Shown here: piece by piece, positions 1 through 8,498 of the stretch
Layout: each line of letters begins with the position of its first letter
How positions within the stretch are numbered: the first letter of the stretch is position 1
NCBI GenBank assembly: GCA_902826025.1
Contig: CADEDH010000012.1
Coordinates: 1-64,000 of the forward strand
From: an uncultured Actinomycetes bacterium
GTDB lineage: Bacteria; Actinomycetota; Acidimicrobiia; Acidimicrobiales; SZUA-35
DNA length: 64,000 bases
Reading direction: 5' to 3'
The notes under the pieces: model-generated
The model's input: only the letters and a program-made list of their open reading frames with translations
Databases searched by the model: none
Told to the model about the DNA's origin: nothing
Position numbers and translations under genes: made by a program

Positions 1-284
1 TTGGCCACCAGCACGGTCTGGCGCTGGGGCAGGATCAGCACGGTGGTGACCAGCTCGATCCGCTCGGTGACGGCGGCGGCGAAGCCGAAGAAGGCGAACG
101 GCTCGTGGAACGCCGTGTCGGAGTCGTACGGGCCCTTGAACCCGCCCTCCCGTTTGACCCCCATCACGTGGTCGTAGATCAGGAGGTGGGACATCCCCAG
201 CTCCTCCACACCCTGGAGGTAAGCCTTGATGGCCCCCGGGTCGTTCCCGATCTCGGAGTGGGGTAGCACGGCGCCGATCTGCAT
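1..284 (-). CDS. LLM-class (luciferase-like) F420/FMN-dependent oxidoreductase, N-terminal fragment
   Basis: Only the first 94 codons are inside the window; the gene runs off the left edge. The translation begins MQIGAVLPHSEIG and continues with a helix and LLIYDHVMG, the opening strand and second strand of the bacterial luciferase TIM barrel. It ends in an ERIELVTTVLILPQR stretch, the third strand typical of F420-dependent family members. The ATG lies 6 nt after a TAGCCT box read on the minus strand (291-296) and has no Shine-Dalgarno, so a leaderless transcript is likely. It is divergent from the FAD monooxygenase at 401. The substrate cannot be told from the sequence. Confidence 0.85.
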   Translation of the reverse strand, partial: MQIGAVLPHSEIGNDPGAIKAYLQGVEELGMSHLLIYDHVMGVKREGGFKGPYDSDTAFHEPFAFFGFAAAVTERIELVTTVLILPQRQTVLVA

Positions 285-364
285 GGCCGCAGGCTAGAAC
301 AGGGCCGCCGGCCAGGCCACTGCGTGCGGCCGCAGGCTACGACAGCCCCGCCCGGGCGCAAAGC

Positions 365-392
365 TGAACAAGATCAGAACTACCGGTACTCT
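365..392 (+). promoter_or_regulatory. Putative leaderless promoter of the FAD monooxygenase gene
   Basis: A TGAACA -35-like box (365-370), a 16-nt spacer and a TACTCT -10 box (387-392) end 8 nt before the ATG at 401. No Shine-Dalgarno is present. The 8-bp palindrome TACCGGTA (381-388) overlaps the -10 and could be an operator half. This was read by eye only. Confidence 0.4.
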
Positions 393-400
393 GACCGGCC

Positions 401-1684
401 ATGACCGTGCTCATCTCCGGCGGGGGGATCGCCGGCCTCGCCGCCGCCCTCACCTGCCACCAGATCGGCGTGCCGGTGAAGGTGTTCGAGTCCGTCCGCC
501 AGCTCCAGCCCCTCGGCCTCGGCATCAACCTGCAGCCCAACGCCGTGCGGGAGCTGTTCGACCTCGGCCTGGCCGATGAGGTACCCGGTGTGGGCATCGA
601 GGCCCGGGAGTGGGCCCTCGTCGCCCCGAACGGGCGCGACGTCTACGCCGAGCCCCGGGGCCGCCTGGCCGGCTACCGCTGGCCCCAGTACTCGGTGCAT
701 CGGGGCGGGTTGCAGATGCTGCTCTACCGGGCCGTGCTCGACCGGCTCGGCCCCGACGCGGTGGTCACCGGGGCCCGGGTCGCTTCCTATCGAAACACCC
801 CCGACGGGGTGGTGGCCCGCATCGAGGCCCGGGACGGCACGGCCTGGGACGAGCCGGGTGACCTCCTGCTCGGGGCCGATGGCATCCGCTCCGCCGTTCG
901 GGCCCAGATGCACCCCGACCAGGGCCCGCCCCAGTGGGGGGGCGCCATCTTCTGGCGGGGCACGTCGTTGGGCGAGCCGATCCGCAGCGGGGCCTCGTTC
1001 ACCCTGATCGGCACGATGGACCACCGGTTCATCCACTACCCGATCTCCGAGGCCGACCCCGACACCGGCCTCCAGGTGCAGAACTGGATCGCCGAGATCA
1101 CCTACCCCGAGGACGAGCGGGCGGCCCGGGTGGCCGACATCGAAGCCGACTGGAACCAGCAGGTGCCGATCGAGAAGTTCGTGCATCTGTTCGAGCCGTG
1201 GCGGTTCGACTGGCTCGACGTGCCGGCTCTGATCCGCCGGGCCGAGGTGGTCTACGAGTATCCCTGTGTCGACCGGGACCCGGTGGACCGCTGGGTCGAC
1301 GGCCGGGCGGCTCTCATCGGCGACGCGGCCCACGTGATGTACCCCACGGGATCGAACGGGGCCAGCCAGGCCATCGTCGATGCCCGGGTGCTGGGGGCGA
1401 AGTTCCTGGCCCACGGGGTAGGGCCCGAAGCCCTGGCCGAGTACCAGGCCCAACTGCTGGAGCCGCTGTCGTCGCTCGTGCTGCGCAACCGGGGGGCCGG
1501 CCCCATCGCCATCCTGGGCCTGGTGGAGGAGCGTTGCGGGGGCGAGTTCGACGACATCGACGAGGTGCTGGCCCCGGCCGAGGTCGACGCCTTCATGGCC
1601 GGCTACAAGCAGGCCGCCGGCTTCGCCGTCGACACCCTCAACGCCGCCGACCCCATCATCGCTCCCGGCGCCAGCGTCACCTGA
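401..1684 (+). CDS. FAD-dependent aromatic-hydroxylase-type monooxygenase
   Basis: This 427-residue protein has the three landmarks of the p-hydroxybenzoate hydroxylase class. The N-terminal dinucleotide-binding motif is SGGGIAGLAAAL (residues 6-17), the DG motif is LLGADGIRSAVR (about 156-167), and the GD motif is ALIGDAAHVMYP (about 303-314). Such enzymes use NAD(P)H and O2 to hydroxylate or epoxidise ring compounds in the cytoplasm. Length is normal for the single-component group (salicylate or 3-hydroxybenzoate hydroxylase-like). It stands alone, followed by a convergent L,D-transpeptidase gene 15 bp away, so context does not give the substrate. Confidence 0.85.
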   Translation: MTVLISGGGIAGLAAALTCHQIGVPVKVFESVRQLQPLGLGINLQPNAVRELFDLGLADEVPGVGIEAREWALVAPNGRDVYAEPRGRLAGYRWPQYSVHRGGLQMLLYRAVLDRLGPDAVVTGARVASYRNTPDGVVARIEARDGTAWDEPGDLLLGADGIRSAVRAQMHPDQGPPQWGGAIFWRGTSLGEPIRSGASFTLIGTMDHRFIHYPISEADPDTGLQVQNWIAEITYPEDERAARVADIEADWNQQVPIEKFVHLFEPWRFDWLDVPALIRRAEVVYEYPCVDRDPVDRWVDGRAALIGDAAHVMYPTGSNGASQAIVDARVLGAKFLAHGVGPEALAEYQAQLLEPLSSLVLRNRGAGPIAILGLVEERCGGEFDDIDEVLAPAEVDAFMAGYKQAAGFAVDTLNAADPIIAPGASVT

Positions 1685-1699
1685 CCGGGGGCACCTCCG

Positions 1700-2599
1700 C
1701 TACGTGATGCGGACCGGCGTACCGAGGGGCACGGTGGTGGCTATCTCGGTGATCACCGAGTTGTCGACCCGGATGCAGCCGTGGCTCACATCGGTGCCCA
1801 GCGCCGAGGGATCGTTGGTGCCATGGATCCCGATCACGGCCGTGTCGGCCCCGGCGAAGCCGTCGAGCACCTCACTGAAGCCCGACAGGCCGAAGGCGTA
1901 GGGGCCGTAGTCGCCCTTGGGGTTGGGCGGCTTGAGCAGCTCCAGCAGGTAGAAGTCGCCCACCGGGGTGGGGGTGTCGCCCGTGCCCACCGCGATCGTG
2001 GCGTCGATCCACAGCTCGCCCTGGTCGTAGACCTGCAGCGAGTACGAGGCCCGGTCGACGTAGATCCGGTAGGGGGTGCTCGACAGCTGCACCTCGCTCT
2101 TGCGCACCCAGCCGGTGGTGCCGTTGGGCTCCACCGGGAGCTGCACTTCGAGCCACTCGCCGTCGGCCGAGCCGGACGAGCCGGGCACGACCTGCACCAC
2201 CAGGGGCGTTCCCGACGGGATCGGGTTGGCCAGCGACGCCACCGCCTCGGCCCCGTCGTCGGGCTCGGCCCGGGCCGTCAGCTTGGGCACGGTGGCCGTG
2301 CCCACCACGGTGACCGAGGCCGGCACGTCGGTGAGGACGGGGTGGGCGACGGCCGGCCCTCCGGTGGCGCCCGGGCCCGGAGCGGCGCCGTCACCGCCGG
2401 CGACGGTGGTGGAGCCGGCCGTGGGCGCGCCAGCGCCCGGCGCCGAATCGGAGCCGGGCGGGAGGATGACGACGCTGGCCGTGGGGGCGGTGGGCGCGAC
2501 TGTAGGGGCTGCGCTACCGCTCGACCCGCCGCCGCAGCCAGCCAAGGCCAGCACGGCGGCGACAGTCAGCGGGGAGAGCAGGGGCCGGGGGGAGCGCAC
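1700..2599 (-). CDS. Lipoprotein L,D-transpeptidase (YkuD domain) with SH3-like domain
   Basis: This 299-residue exported enzyme would form 3-3 cross-links in peptidoglycan or attach proteins to it. It starts with a lipoprotein signal whose lipobox LALAGC places the lipidated Cys at residue 22. A Ser/Thr/Pro/Gly-rich linker runs to about residue 85. An SH3b-like region follows (about 95-170). The YkuD catalytic domain (about 178-299) has the His and the SHGCIR motif with catalytic Cys275 and Arg277. It is co-directional with, and 20 bp downstream of, a secreted-protein gene. Actinobacteria commonly carry several such enzymes; the lipid anchor and linker fit periplasm-side action. Confidence 0.9.
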   Translation of the reverse strand: MRSPRPLLSPLTVAAVLALAGCGGGSSGSAAPTVAPTAPTASVVILPPGSDSAPGAGAPTAGSTTVAGGDGAAPGPGATGGPAVAHPVLTDVPASVTVVGTATVPKLTARAEPDDGAEAVASLANPIPSGTPLVVQVVPGSSGSADGEWLEVQLPVEPNGTTGWVRKSEVQLSSTPYRIYVDRASYSLQVYDQGELWIDATIAVGTGDTPTPVGDFYLLELLKPPNPKGDYGPYAFGLSGFSEVLDGFAGADTAVIGIHGTNDPSALGTDVSHGCIRVDNSVITEIATTVPLGTPVRIT

Positions 2600-2619
2600 C
2601 AGCTGCAGCCGGCGGTTGC

Positions 2620-3123
2620 TCAGCCGGTGAACTTGGGGGTTTCCTTCACCGGGGTGGGCGGAGGAGCCGGGGGCAGGGTTACGCAGGTGACCTTGAGATC
2701 CGACCCGATGCTCGACGTGCCTTCGGCCCCGAAGGTCAGCTTGATCTCGACCGTGCTGTCGAGGGTCAGCACACCGCCGCCCTTCACCGTGGTGTTAGGG
2801 GCCTCTTCCACCTTGTCGATCGTGACCGTGCTGGAGCCGCTGGAGATCGTGATGGAGTTGCCGGGGTGGACCGAGTCCTGGTTGATGATCTCGACCGCCA
2901 GGTTGCAGCTCTGGCCCTTGAGGGCCGCGGGCACGTTGGTTGACCCGAGGGTGGCCGAGGAACCGGCCGCACCCGAGAAGACCTGCGTGGCCACCTGGAC
3001 CTCGATGGTCTCAGCCGAGACCGGCGAGCCATGGAGACCGGTGAGCACCGCGGCCATGGTGACGGCACCGGCGGCGGCGAGCCGCCGTGATGCCTTGCGT
3101 GTGATGACCTGGGACATGTTCAT
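2620..3123 (-). CDS. Small secreted protein of unknown function
   Basis: This 167-residue protein has a clear Sec signal peptide: basic N-terminus (RKASRR), a hydrophobic stretch to about residue 32, and a likely cleavage after SPVSA. The mature part is rich in Ser, Thr, Val and Gly, with predicted beta strands (EIKLTFGAEG) and a Pro-rich tail. No family is recognised. It starts at 3123; a second ATG two codons later is possible. It probably forms an operon with the L,D-transpeptidase 20 bp downstream, which suggests a cell-envelope role by association only. Confidence 0.7.
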   Translation of the reverse strand: MNMSQVITRKASRRLAAAGAVTMAAVLTGLHGSPVSAETIEVQVATQVFSGAAGSSATLGSTNVPAALKGQSCNLAVEIINQDSVHPGNSITISSGSSTVTIDKVEEAPNTTVKGGGVLTLDSTVEIKLTFGAEGTSSIGSDLKVTCVTLPPAPPPTPVKETPKFTG

Positions 3124-3173
3124 AACTGGAGGCCCTCTCCCCTCGTCGGCCGCCCCGGCTGTCTAGGCGTAAT

Positions 3174-3202
3174 TGTCGACATCGTTGCAGATCACTGTCG
3201 AC
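3174..3202. promoter_or_regulatory. Direct repeat TGTCGAC x2 between divergent genes
   Basis: TGTCGAC occurs at 3174-3180 and again at 3196-3202, start-to-start spacing 22 bp (about two helical turns), each containing the palindrome GTCGAC. The pair lies between the secreted-protein gene (start 3123, minus) and the transporter gene (start 3255, plus). This geometry suits a regulator binding one face of the DNA; no binding protein is identified. Confidence 0.3.
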
Positions 3203-3254
3203 GCAGGCGGGATGCTACCTACCGGGACCGGGCCGCTCCTCTTTTCGGGCAGAA

Positions 3255-4577
3255 TTGCCAATCGCTCGCCGTGCCCCGCCTCCGTTCCGGCTCCGGGTCA
3301 GGCGTCCGGGCTGGCGACCGGTCCTGGATTCCCGGCTCCCCCGGCCCCGTCGCCTCACCCCCGCGCCCCGCCGCCTGCTGGCCCTGCTCGGCCCCGACGC
3401 CCGCAGCTCGGCCCAGAGCCTGGTGGCCCTCGGGCTCAACTCGCTCACCAGCCTGGTGGCCGGGGCTGTGCTCGGTTCGATCACCCAGACCCTCACGGAC
3501 TTCCCCGGCCTACTGGTGATGGTGCCGGCCGCCATCGGGCTGCGGGGCAACCTGTTCTCGGCCCTCGGTAGCCGTATCTCCACCTCGGTCCACCTGGGTG
3601 ACTACCGCCCCTCGCTGGCCCCCGGCACCGTGCTGGGCGACAACGTGGCCAGCTCCATGCTGCTCACCGCCGCCCTGGCCCCGATCCTGGCCCTGGTGGC
3701 CAAGGGCATGTCCACCGTCGGGCGGGTCGACGGGGCGGTGTCGGTGCTCGACTTGACCACGATCGCCCTGGTGGGCGGCCTGCTGGCCTCGGGCATCGTG
3801 CTGGTGGCCACCCTCACCCTGGTGGCCCTGGCCGTGCGCCAGGGCTGGGACCTCGACAACCTGGTGGCCCCGGCGGTGTCGACGCTGGGCGACGTGGTGA
3901 CCGTCCCCTGCCTGTGGGCCGTAACGTTCGTGGTGGGCCGCAGCTTCCCCACCGAGCTCGTGGCCCTGGCCGCTTCGGTGGTGGCCCTGGCCGCCGGGGT
4001 GCGGGGGCTGTGGTCGGCCCGACCCCGCCTGCGCCAGATCATGCGGGACTCGGTGCCGGTGCTGGCCCTGGCGGCGGTGCTGTCGAGCCTGGCCGGCGTC
4101 ACGCTGCAGCACCAACTGGAGACGTTCACGCGCTATCCAGCCCTGCTGGTGCTGCAGCCGGCCTTCGTATCCAGCGCCGGGGCCCTGGGCGGGCTGCTGT
4201 CGAACAGCTTGGCCACCAGCCTCCATCTGGGCATGGTCACACCGGGATGGAGGCCGGAGCGGGCCGTGCGGGAGGGCATGCGGCTGCTGGCCGTGCTGGC
4301 CGTGCCCGTCTACTGCTTCAACGGGCTGGGGGCCGATCTCGCCGCCCGCCTGCTGGGCCGGGACACGCCGGGGATACTGGCCATGACGGCGGTGTCGCTG
4401 GTGGGGGCGGTGGGGGCCGTGGTGTTCGTGCTGGCTCTGGCGTACTTCGGCACGATCGCCGCCGTGCGCTTCCGGGCCGACCCCGACACGGTGGGGGTGC
4501 CGCTGGTGACCTCCACCGTCGACTTCGTTGGGGCGGCAGCCCTGATCGCGGCGGTCAAGCTCCTGGGGATCGGCTGA
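3255..4577 (+). CDS. SLC41/MgtE-type divalent cation transporter, duplicated membrane domain
   Basis: This 440-residue integral membrane protein contains two copies of the MgtE/SLC41 transmembrane module. The first copy has FPGLLVMVPAAIGLRGNLFS and the second YPALLVLQPAFVSSAGALGG, each in the same place of a five-helix bundle. Family members carry Mg2+ or related divalent cations across the plasma membrane. The cytosolic N and CBS domains of true MgtE are absent, as in SLC41 proteins. The start is a TTG with no good ribosome site, so the N-terminus is uncertain; an Arg/Pro-rich leader precedes the first helix. The 3' end overlaps the convergent TetR gene by 23 bp. Confidence 0.8.
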   Translation: MPIARRAPPPFRLRVRRPGWRPVLDSRLPRPRRLTPAPRRLLALLGPDARSSAQSLVALGLNSLTSLVAGAVLGSITQTLTDFPGLLVMVPAAIGLRGNLFSALGSRISTSVHLGDYRPSLAPGTVLGDNVASSMLLTAALAPILALVAKGMSTVGRVDGAVSVLDLTTIALVGGLLASGIVLVATLTLVALAVRQGWDLDNLVAPAVSTLGDVVTVPCLWAVTFVVGRSFPTELVALAASVVALAAGVRGLWSARPRLRQIMRDSVPVLALAAVLSSLAGVTLQHQLETFTRYPALLVLQPAFVSSAGALGGLLSNSLATSLHLGMVTPGWRPERAVREGMRLLAVLAVPVYCFNGLGADLAARLLGRDTPGILAMTAVSLVGAVGAVVFVLALAYFGTIAAVRFRADPDTVGVPLVTSTVDFVGAAALIAAVKLLGIG

Positions 4578-5211
4578 GGCCCGTCAGGAGCAGGCGGCCG
4601 TAACGCGCCGCCCGATCCTGGATGCTCTCAGGCGTCCAGCCCTCGGCCCCGGCTTCGGTGGCGTGCTTGATCTCCCGCTCCACCATGCCCGGGTACAGCA
4701 CCACCAGGCCCTGCATGGTGGACCAGCACAGCCCGGCCGCCTCCTCGACGTCCAGGTCCGACTGTTCCTCGTCCCGTAGGGCCTCCAACCCCGACGCCAG
4801 CTCCCGATAGGCCTTGTCGCCCCATTCTCGGCAGCCTGGGTCGTCGCGGCGGATGAGGTCGGCCCGGAACATCACGGCGCAGTGGGCCGGGTGGTCGTGG
4901 GCCACCGACACGTAGGCCCGGGCGATGCGGATCAGGCGATCGGCGGCCGACGTGGCCTCCCGGTGCGATTCGACCAGGGCGTCGTACAGGTAGCGGAAGC
5001 CCTCTTCGGCCAGGGCGGTGAGCAGCCCGGCACTGTCGCCGAAGTGGTGGGTGGGGGCGGCATGGGAGACCCCGGCCCGGCGGGCGACCTCTCGGAGGGA
5101 GAACCCGGCAGCACCCTTCTCGGTGATCAGCTCCACGGCGGCGGCCTTGAGGGCACGCGGCAGGTCGCCGTGGTGGTAGCGGCTGGAGGCTTCGGAATCG
5201 TCGCCTGACAT
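4555..5211 (-). CDS. TetR-family transcriptional regulator
   Basis: This is a 218-residue protein. The N-terminal helix-turn-helix reads SLREVARRAGVSHAAPTHHF, followed by a ligand-binding helical domain with the WHG-type pattern GLCWSTMQGLVVLYPG. The ATG at 5211 was chosen because the DNA-binding domain begins about 13 residues later and the upstream extension is Ser/Cys-rich and unlike the family. It is transcribed divergently from the DHA2 exporter at 5339, with a perfect inverted repeat between them. It is probably a local repressor released by the exported compound. Its 3' end overlaps the cation transporter gene tail-to-tail. Confidence 0.9.
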   Translation of the reverse strand: MSGDDSEASSRYHHGDLPRALKAAAVELITEKGAAGFSLREVARRAGVSHAAPTHHFGDSAGLLTALAEEGFRYLYDALVESHREATSAADRLIRIARAYVSVAHDHPAHCAVMFRADLIRRDDPGCREWGDKAYRELASGLEALRDEEQSDLDVEEAAGLCWSTMQGLVVLYPGMVEREIKHATEAGAEGWTPESIQDRAARYGRLLLTGLSRSPGA

Positions 5212-5280
5212 CAGACACAAGTATGTCTCGGAACAGGACACAACCAGGAGGGGGAAATCCTCTGGTCCACAATCTTTCCG

Positions 5281-5308
5281 TTGACAACTTGTCATCGTCA
5301 ACTTTACA
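5281..5308 (+). promoter_or_regulatory. Promoter with TetR-type operator upstream of the DHA2 exporter
   Basis: TTGACA (5281-5286) matches the -35 consensus; TTTACA (5303-5308) 16 nt later is a plausible -10. Overlapping the -35 is a perfect inverted repeat TGACA-ACT-TGTCA (5282-5294). A second weaker dyad, AGACA (5213-5217) and TGTCT (5224-5228), lies at the TetR start codon. Binding at the first site would block the exporter promoter. Confidence 0.6.
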
Positions 5309-5338
5309 GTGGCAAGCACCGAAGGAAGGCAGGTTCCG

Positions 5339-6913
5339 ATGACCGGCACGCTCGCTCCCCCACCCTCCGCCCGCTTCCGACCCGGGCCAGCGGAGGGCAC
5401 CGCCGCCCATCCCCGACGGTGGGCCATCCTGGCCGTCCTGGCCCTCACCGTGTTCATCACGGTGGTGGACGGCACGATCGTCAACGTCGCCCTCCCCTCC
5501 CTGGCCCGGGAGCTCGACGCCACCACCCGGCAGCTCCAGTGGATCGTGGACGCCTACCTGGTGGTGTTCGCCGGCCTGCTCCTGGCCGCTGGCGGCCTGG
5601 GTGACCGCTACGGGCGCAAGCCGATGCTGATCGCCGGCCTGGCCGTCTTCGGCCTCACCTCCGCCCTGGCCGGGTCCATGGAGAGCGCCGGGAGCCTGAT
5701 CGGGGCCCGGGCCCTCATGGGGATCGGCGCCGCCATGGTGTTCCCCACCACGCTGGCCATCCTCACCAACGTCTTCACCGACCCCAGGGAGCGGGCGGCC
5801 GCCATCGGCATCTGGAGCGGGGTCAGCGGCCTGGCCGTGGCCACCGGACCCATCGCCGGGGGCTGGCTGCTGGAGCACTTCTGGTGGGGATCGGTGTTCT
5901 TCGTCAACGTGCCGGTGGTGATCGTGGCCATCGGGGCCGTCCTGGCCCTCGTGCCCAACTCCCGAGACGCCGAGGCCCCGGCGCTGGACACCGCCGGGCT
6001 CGTTCTGTCGATCGCCGCCATCGTCAGCCTGGTGTTCACGATCATCGAGGCCCCCGAGTGGGGCTGGCTCAGCCCCACCACCGCCGCCGGGTTCGCCGTG
6101 GCCGCCGCCTTCCTGGCCGCCTTCGTGTGGTGGGAGCGGCGGATGGCCGAGCCCATGCTCCCGGTACGGATCTTCGCCAACCGCCGCTTCAGCGCTGCCA
6201 GCGGAGCCGTCACCGCCGCCTTCTTCGCCCTGTTCGGCTTCGTGTTCCTCGTCACCCAGTACTTCCAGCTCGTGCGGGGCTACGACCCGCTGGAGGCTGG
6301 GCTGCGCACCCTCCCGGTGGCCCTGGCGATCGCCGCGGCCTCGGTGGCGGCCCCCTTCGTGGTACGGGGGCTCGGCACCACCAAGGTGGTGGCCACCGGC
6401 CTGGCCCTGATGGCGGCGGCGTTCGCCTGGATCTCCACCGGCTCGGCCGTCACCCCGTACATCGAGATCGTGGGTCAGATGCTGGTGCTGGGGGCGGGAC
6501 TCGGGCTCACCACCGCCCCCGCCACCGAGTCGATCATGGGGTCGCTCAGCACCGACAAGGCCGGCGTGGGCTCGGCCGTGAACGACACCACCCGGGAGCT
6601 CGGCGGCACGCTGGGGGTGGCCGTGCTGGGCAGCGTGTTCAACTCGATCTACGTGGGGGCCCTGGCCTCGGGGCCGGTGGTGTCGCAGCTGCCGATGGCG
6701 GCCCGGGCCGCCACCGAGGAGTCGGTGGGGGCGGCGGCCGCCGTGGCCCCCACGCTCGGGCCCCAGGCCGGGGCCTACCTGGCCGAGGTGAGCCAGGCCT
6801 TCCTCGACGGGTTCGCCGCCGCCTCGCTGGTGGCCGCCGGGGTGGCGGCGGTGGCCGCCGTGCTCGTGGCCTTCGCCCTCCCGGCCCAGGCCCGACAGCA
6901 GAGCCCCCAGTAG
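5339..6913 (+). CDS. MFS multidrug exporter, DHA2 (14-helix) family
   Basis: This 524-residue protein has 14 predicted membrane helices. The first is [20 protein letters not shown], the DHA2 signature ([12 protein letters not shown]). The loop after helix 2 holds motif A ([11 protein letters not shown]), and helix 5 has the antiporter motif GPIAGGWL. It would export a hydrophobic drug or metabolite in exchange for protons. ATG 5339 is preferred over a GTG at 5309 because GAAGGAAGG lies 9 nt upstream and the GTG falls inside the promoter. The divergent TetR gene and operator argue for substrate-induced expression. Confidence 0.9.
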   Translation: MTGTLAPPPSARFRPGPAEGTAAHPRRWAILAVLALTVFITVVDGTIVNVALPSLARELDATTRQLQWIVDAYLVVFAGLLLAAGGLGDRYGRKPMLIAGLAVFGLTSALAGSMESAGSLIGARALMGIGAAMVFPTTLAILTNVFTDPRERAAAIGIWSGVSGLAVATGPIAGGWLLEHFWWGSVFFVNVPVVIVAIGAVLALVPNSRDAEAPALDTAGLVLSIAAIVSLVFTIIEAPEWGWLSPTTAAGFAVAAAFLAAFVWWERRMAEPMLPVRIFANRRFSAASGAVTAAFFALFGFVFLVTQYFQLVRGYDPLEAGLRTLPVALAIAAASVAAPFVVRGLGTTKVVATGLALMAAAFAWISTGSAVTPYIEIVGQMLVLGAGLGLTTAPATESIMGSLSTDKAGVGSAVNDTTRELGGTLGVAVLGSVFNSIYVGALASGPVVSQLPMAARAATEESVGAAAAVAPTLGPQAGAYLAEVSQAFLDGFAAASLVAAGVAAVAAVLVAFALPAQARQQSPQ

Positions 6914-6993
6914 GGTGGCCTGACGAGGGGCGAACGGTAGGGTTTGCAGCGAACCACTCCATCATTCGCGGCGATCGAGGAGATACGAACCCA

Positions 6994-7494
6994 ATGGCTC
7001 AGACTGCGCTCCGGGGCAACCCGGTGAACACCAGCGGCGACCTGCCCTCCGTCGGGGCCCAGGCTCCCGCCTTCACCCTCACCCAGAAGGACCTCAGCTC
7101 CATCTCCAACGGCGACCTGGCCGGCAAGAGCGTGGTGCTGAACATCTTCCCCTCGATCGACACCCCCACCTGCGCCACCAGCGTCCGCACCTTCAACGAA
7201 CGGGCCGCCGGGCTCGATAACACCGCCGTGGTGTGCGTCTCGGCCGACCTGCCCTTCGCCCAGGGCCGCTTCTGCGGGGCCGAGGGCATCGAGAACGTCA
7301 CCACCGCCTCCACCTTCAAGAATCCCGAGTTCCTCACGAACTACGGCGTGGGCATGGTCGACGGGCCCCTGGCCGGGCTGTGCGCCCGGGCGGTGGTGGT
7401 GATCGACGGTTCCGGCCAGGTGGCCTACACCGAGCTGGTGTCGGAGATCGCCCAGGAACCCGACTACGACGCCGCCCTCGCCGCCCTGGCCTGA
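6994..7494 (+). CDS. tpx: Thiol peroxidase (Tpx), atypical 2-Cys peroxiredoxin
   Basis: This 166-residue cytoplasmic peroxidase reduces H2O2 and alkyl hydroperoxides using thioredoxin. The peroxidatic Cys60 sits in the family motif [15 protein letters not shown] and the resolving Cys94 in GRFCGAEG, the Tpx spacing. The length is exact for the family. A GAGGAG ribosome site lies about 10 nt before the ATG. A hairpin at 7525-7549 follows the gene and probably ends transcription. Assignment is firm. Confidence 0.97.
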   Translation: MAQTALRGNPVNTSGDLPSVGAQAPAFTLTQKDLSSISNGDLAGKSVVLNIFPSIDTPTCATSVRTFNERAAGLDNTAVVCVSADLPFAQGRFCGAEGIENVTTASTFKNPEFLTNYGVGMVDGPLAGLCARAVVVIDGSGQVAYTELVSEIAQEPDYDAALAALA

Positions 7495-7524
7495 TCCACC
7501 GGCCATCCGCTGAGTAGTCTCGGT

Positions 7525-7549
7525 CCCGGTGGGCGCTGCGCCCGCCGGG
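7525..7549 (+). terminator. Hairpin after tpx, likely intrinsic terminator
   Basis: Arms CCCGGTGGGCG (7525-7535) and CGCCCGCCGGG (7539-7549) form an 11-bp stem with one T-G wobble and a 3-nt loop, followed by a short T-run within 15 nt. It lies between tpx and the SDR gene. Confidence 0.6.
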
Positions 7550-7580
7550 ATCTGCCGTTTTCCGGGGGGAGACCTACGCC

Positions 7581-8387
7581 ATGATCGATCTGGACCTGAG
7601 TGGCCGGCGGGCCGTGGTGACGGGCGCCAGCCTGGGAATCGGGGCGGCCGCGGTACGTATGTTGGCCGATCACGGGGCCAGCGTGGCCTTCTGCGCCCGC
7701 TCGCCCGAGGCGGTGGCCGAGCTGACCGCCTACGAGCCGACGGCCGCCCCCGGCACGGCGTCGCCCGGTCCGGTGCGGGGCTACGAGGCCGATATGGGCG
7801 ACGGGGCCGCCGTCGAGGCCTTCCTGGCCGCCGCCGAGACCGATCAGGGGCCGGCCGACATCCTGGTCAACAACGTCGGCGCCTCCCCATCGCGCAACTT
7901 CCTCTACATGAGCGACGACGACTGGCTGCGCCTGCTGGAGCTGAACCTGCTGTCGGCCGTGCGCTGCACCCGGCGATGCCTGCCCCACATGCGCTCCCAG
8001 CGGTGGGGTCGGGTGGTGATGGTAGCCAGCGGGGCGGCCTTCTACCCGGGCGCGGCCCTGATCGACTACGGGGCCTCGAAGGCGGCCATGGTGGCCACCG
8101 GCAAGGCCCTGGCCGGCAAGTACGGGGCCGACGGGGTGCTGGTGAACTCGGTGCTGCCCGGCCTCATCCACACCGCCATGTGGGACCGGGCGGCGGGCGA
8201 GGTGGCCCAGGCGTCGGGCACGACGGCCGAGGCCGTGCTGGAACGCAACGGGCAGACGGTACCGGTTGGCCGCTACGGCACGGCCGACGAGGTGGCGGCC
8301 GTGATCGCCTTCCTGTGCTCGCCGGCGGCGTCGTACGTGAACGGGGCCGCCTTAACGGTCGACGGCGGGCAGGGCGGGCACGTCTGA
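7581..8387 (+). CDS. Short-chain dehydrogenase/reductase (SDR)
   Basis: This is a 268-residue classical SDR. The cofactor loop TGASLGIG is at residues 14-21, NNVG follows strand 4, and the active site has Ser in VASGAAF and the YGASKAA motif (Tyr and Lys). The end AALTVDGGQGG is the usual family C-terminus. It would oxidise or reduce an alcohol/ketone with NAD(P)(H). A GGGGGGAG ribosome site precedes the ATG by about 10 nt. It stands between tpx and the lytic enzyme gene; the substrate is unknown. Confidence 0.9.
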   Translation: MIDLDLSGRRAVVTGASLGIGAAAVRMLADHGASVAFCARSPEAVAELTAYEPTAAPGTASPGPVRGYEADMGDGAAVEAFLAAAETDQGPADILVNNVGASPSRNFLYMSDDDWLRLLELNLLSAVRCTRRCLPHMRSQRWGRVVMVASGAAFYPGAALIDYGASKAAMVATGKALAGKYGADGVLVNSVLPGLIHTAMWDRAAGEVAQASGTTAEAVLERNGQTVPVGRYGTADEVAAVIAFLCSPAASYVNGAALTVDGGQGGHV

Positions 8388-8498
8388 ACTCCCGGCAAAA
8401 TCCCAAACAGAGTGTCATAGCCCTGTTCCACAATGGTGGAGCCGTGACGTAGAACCGGTAGCAGCACCAAGCGGGCAGACGGGGAGGAGGCGAGCGGT

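Noticed and set aside
5309-5338. GTG start for the DHA2 exporter
   Set aside because: It lies within the promoter just after the -10, while ATG 5339 has a good ribosome site.
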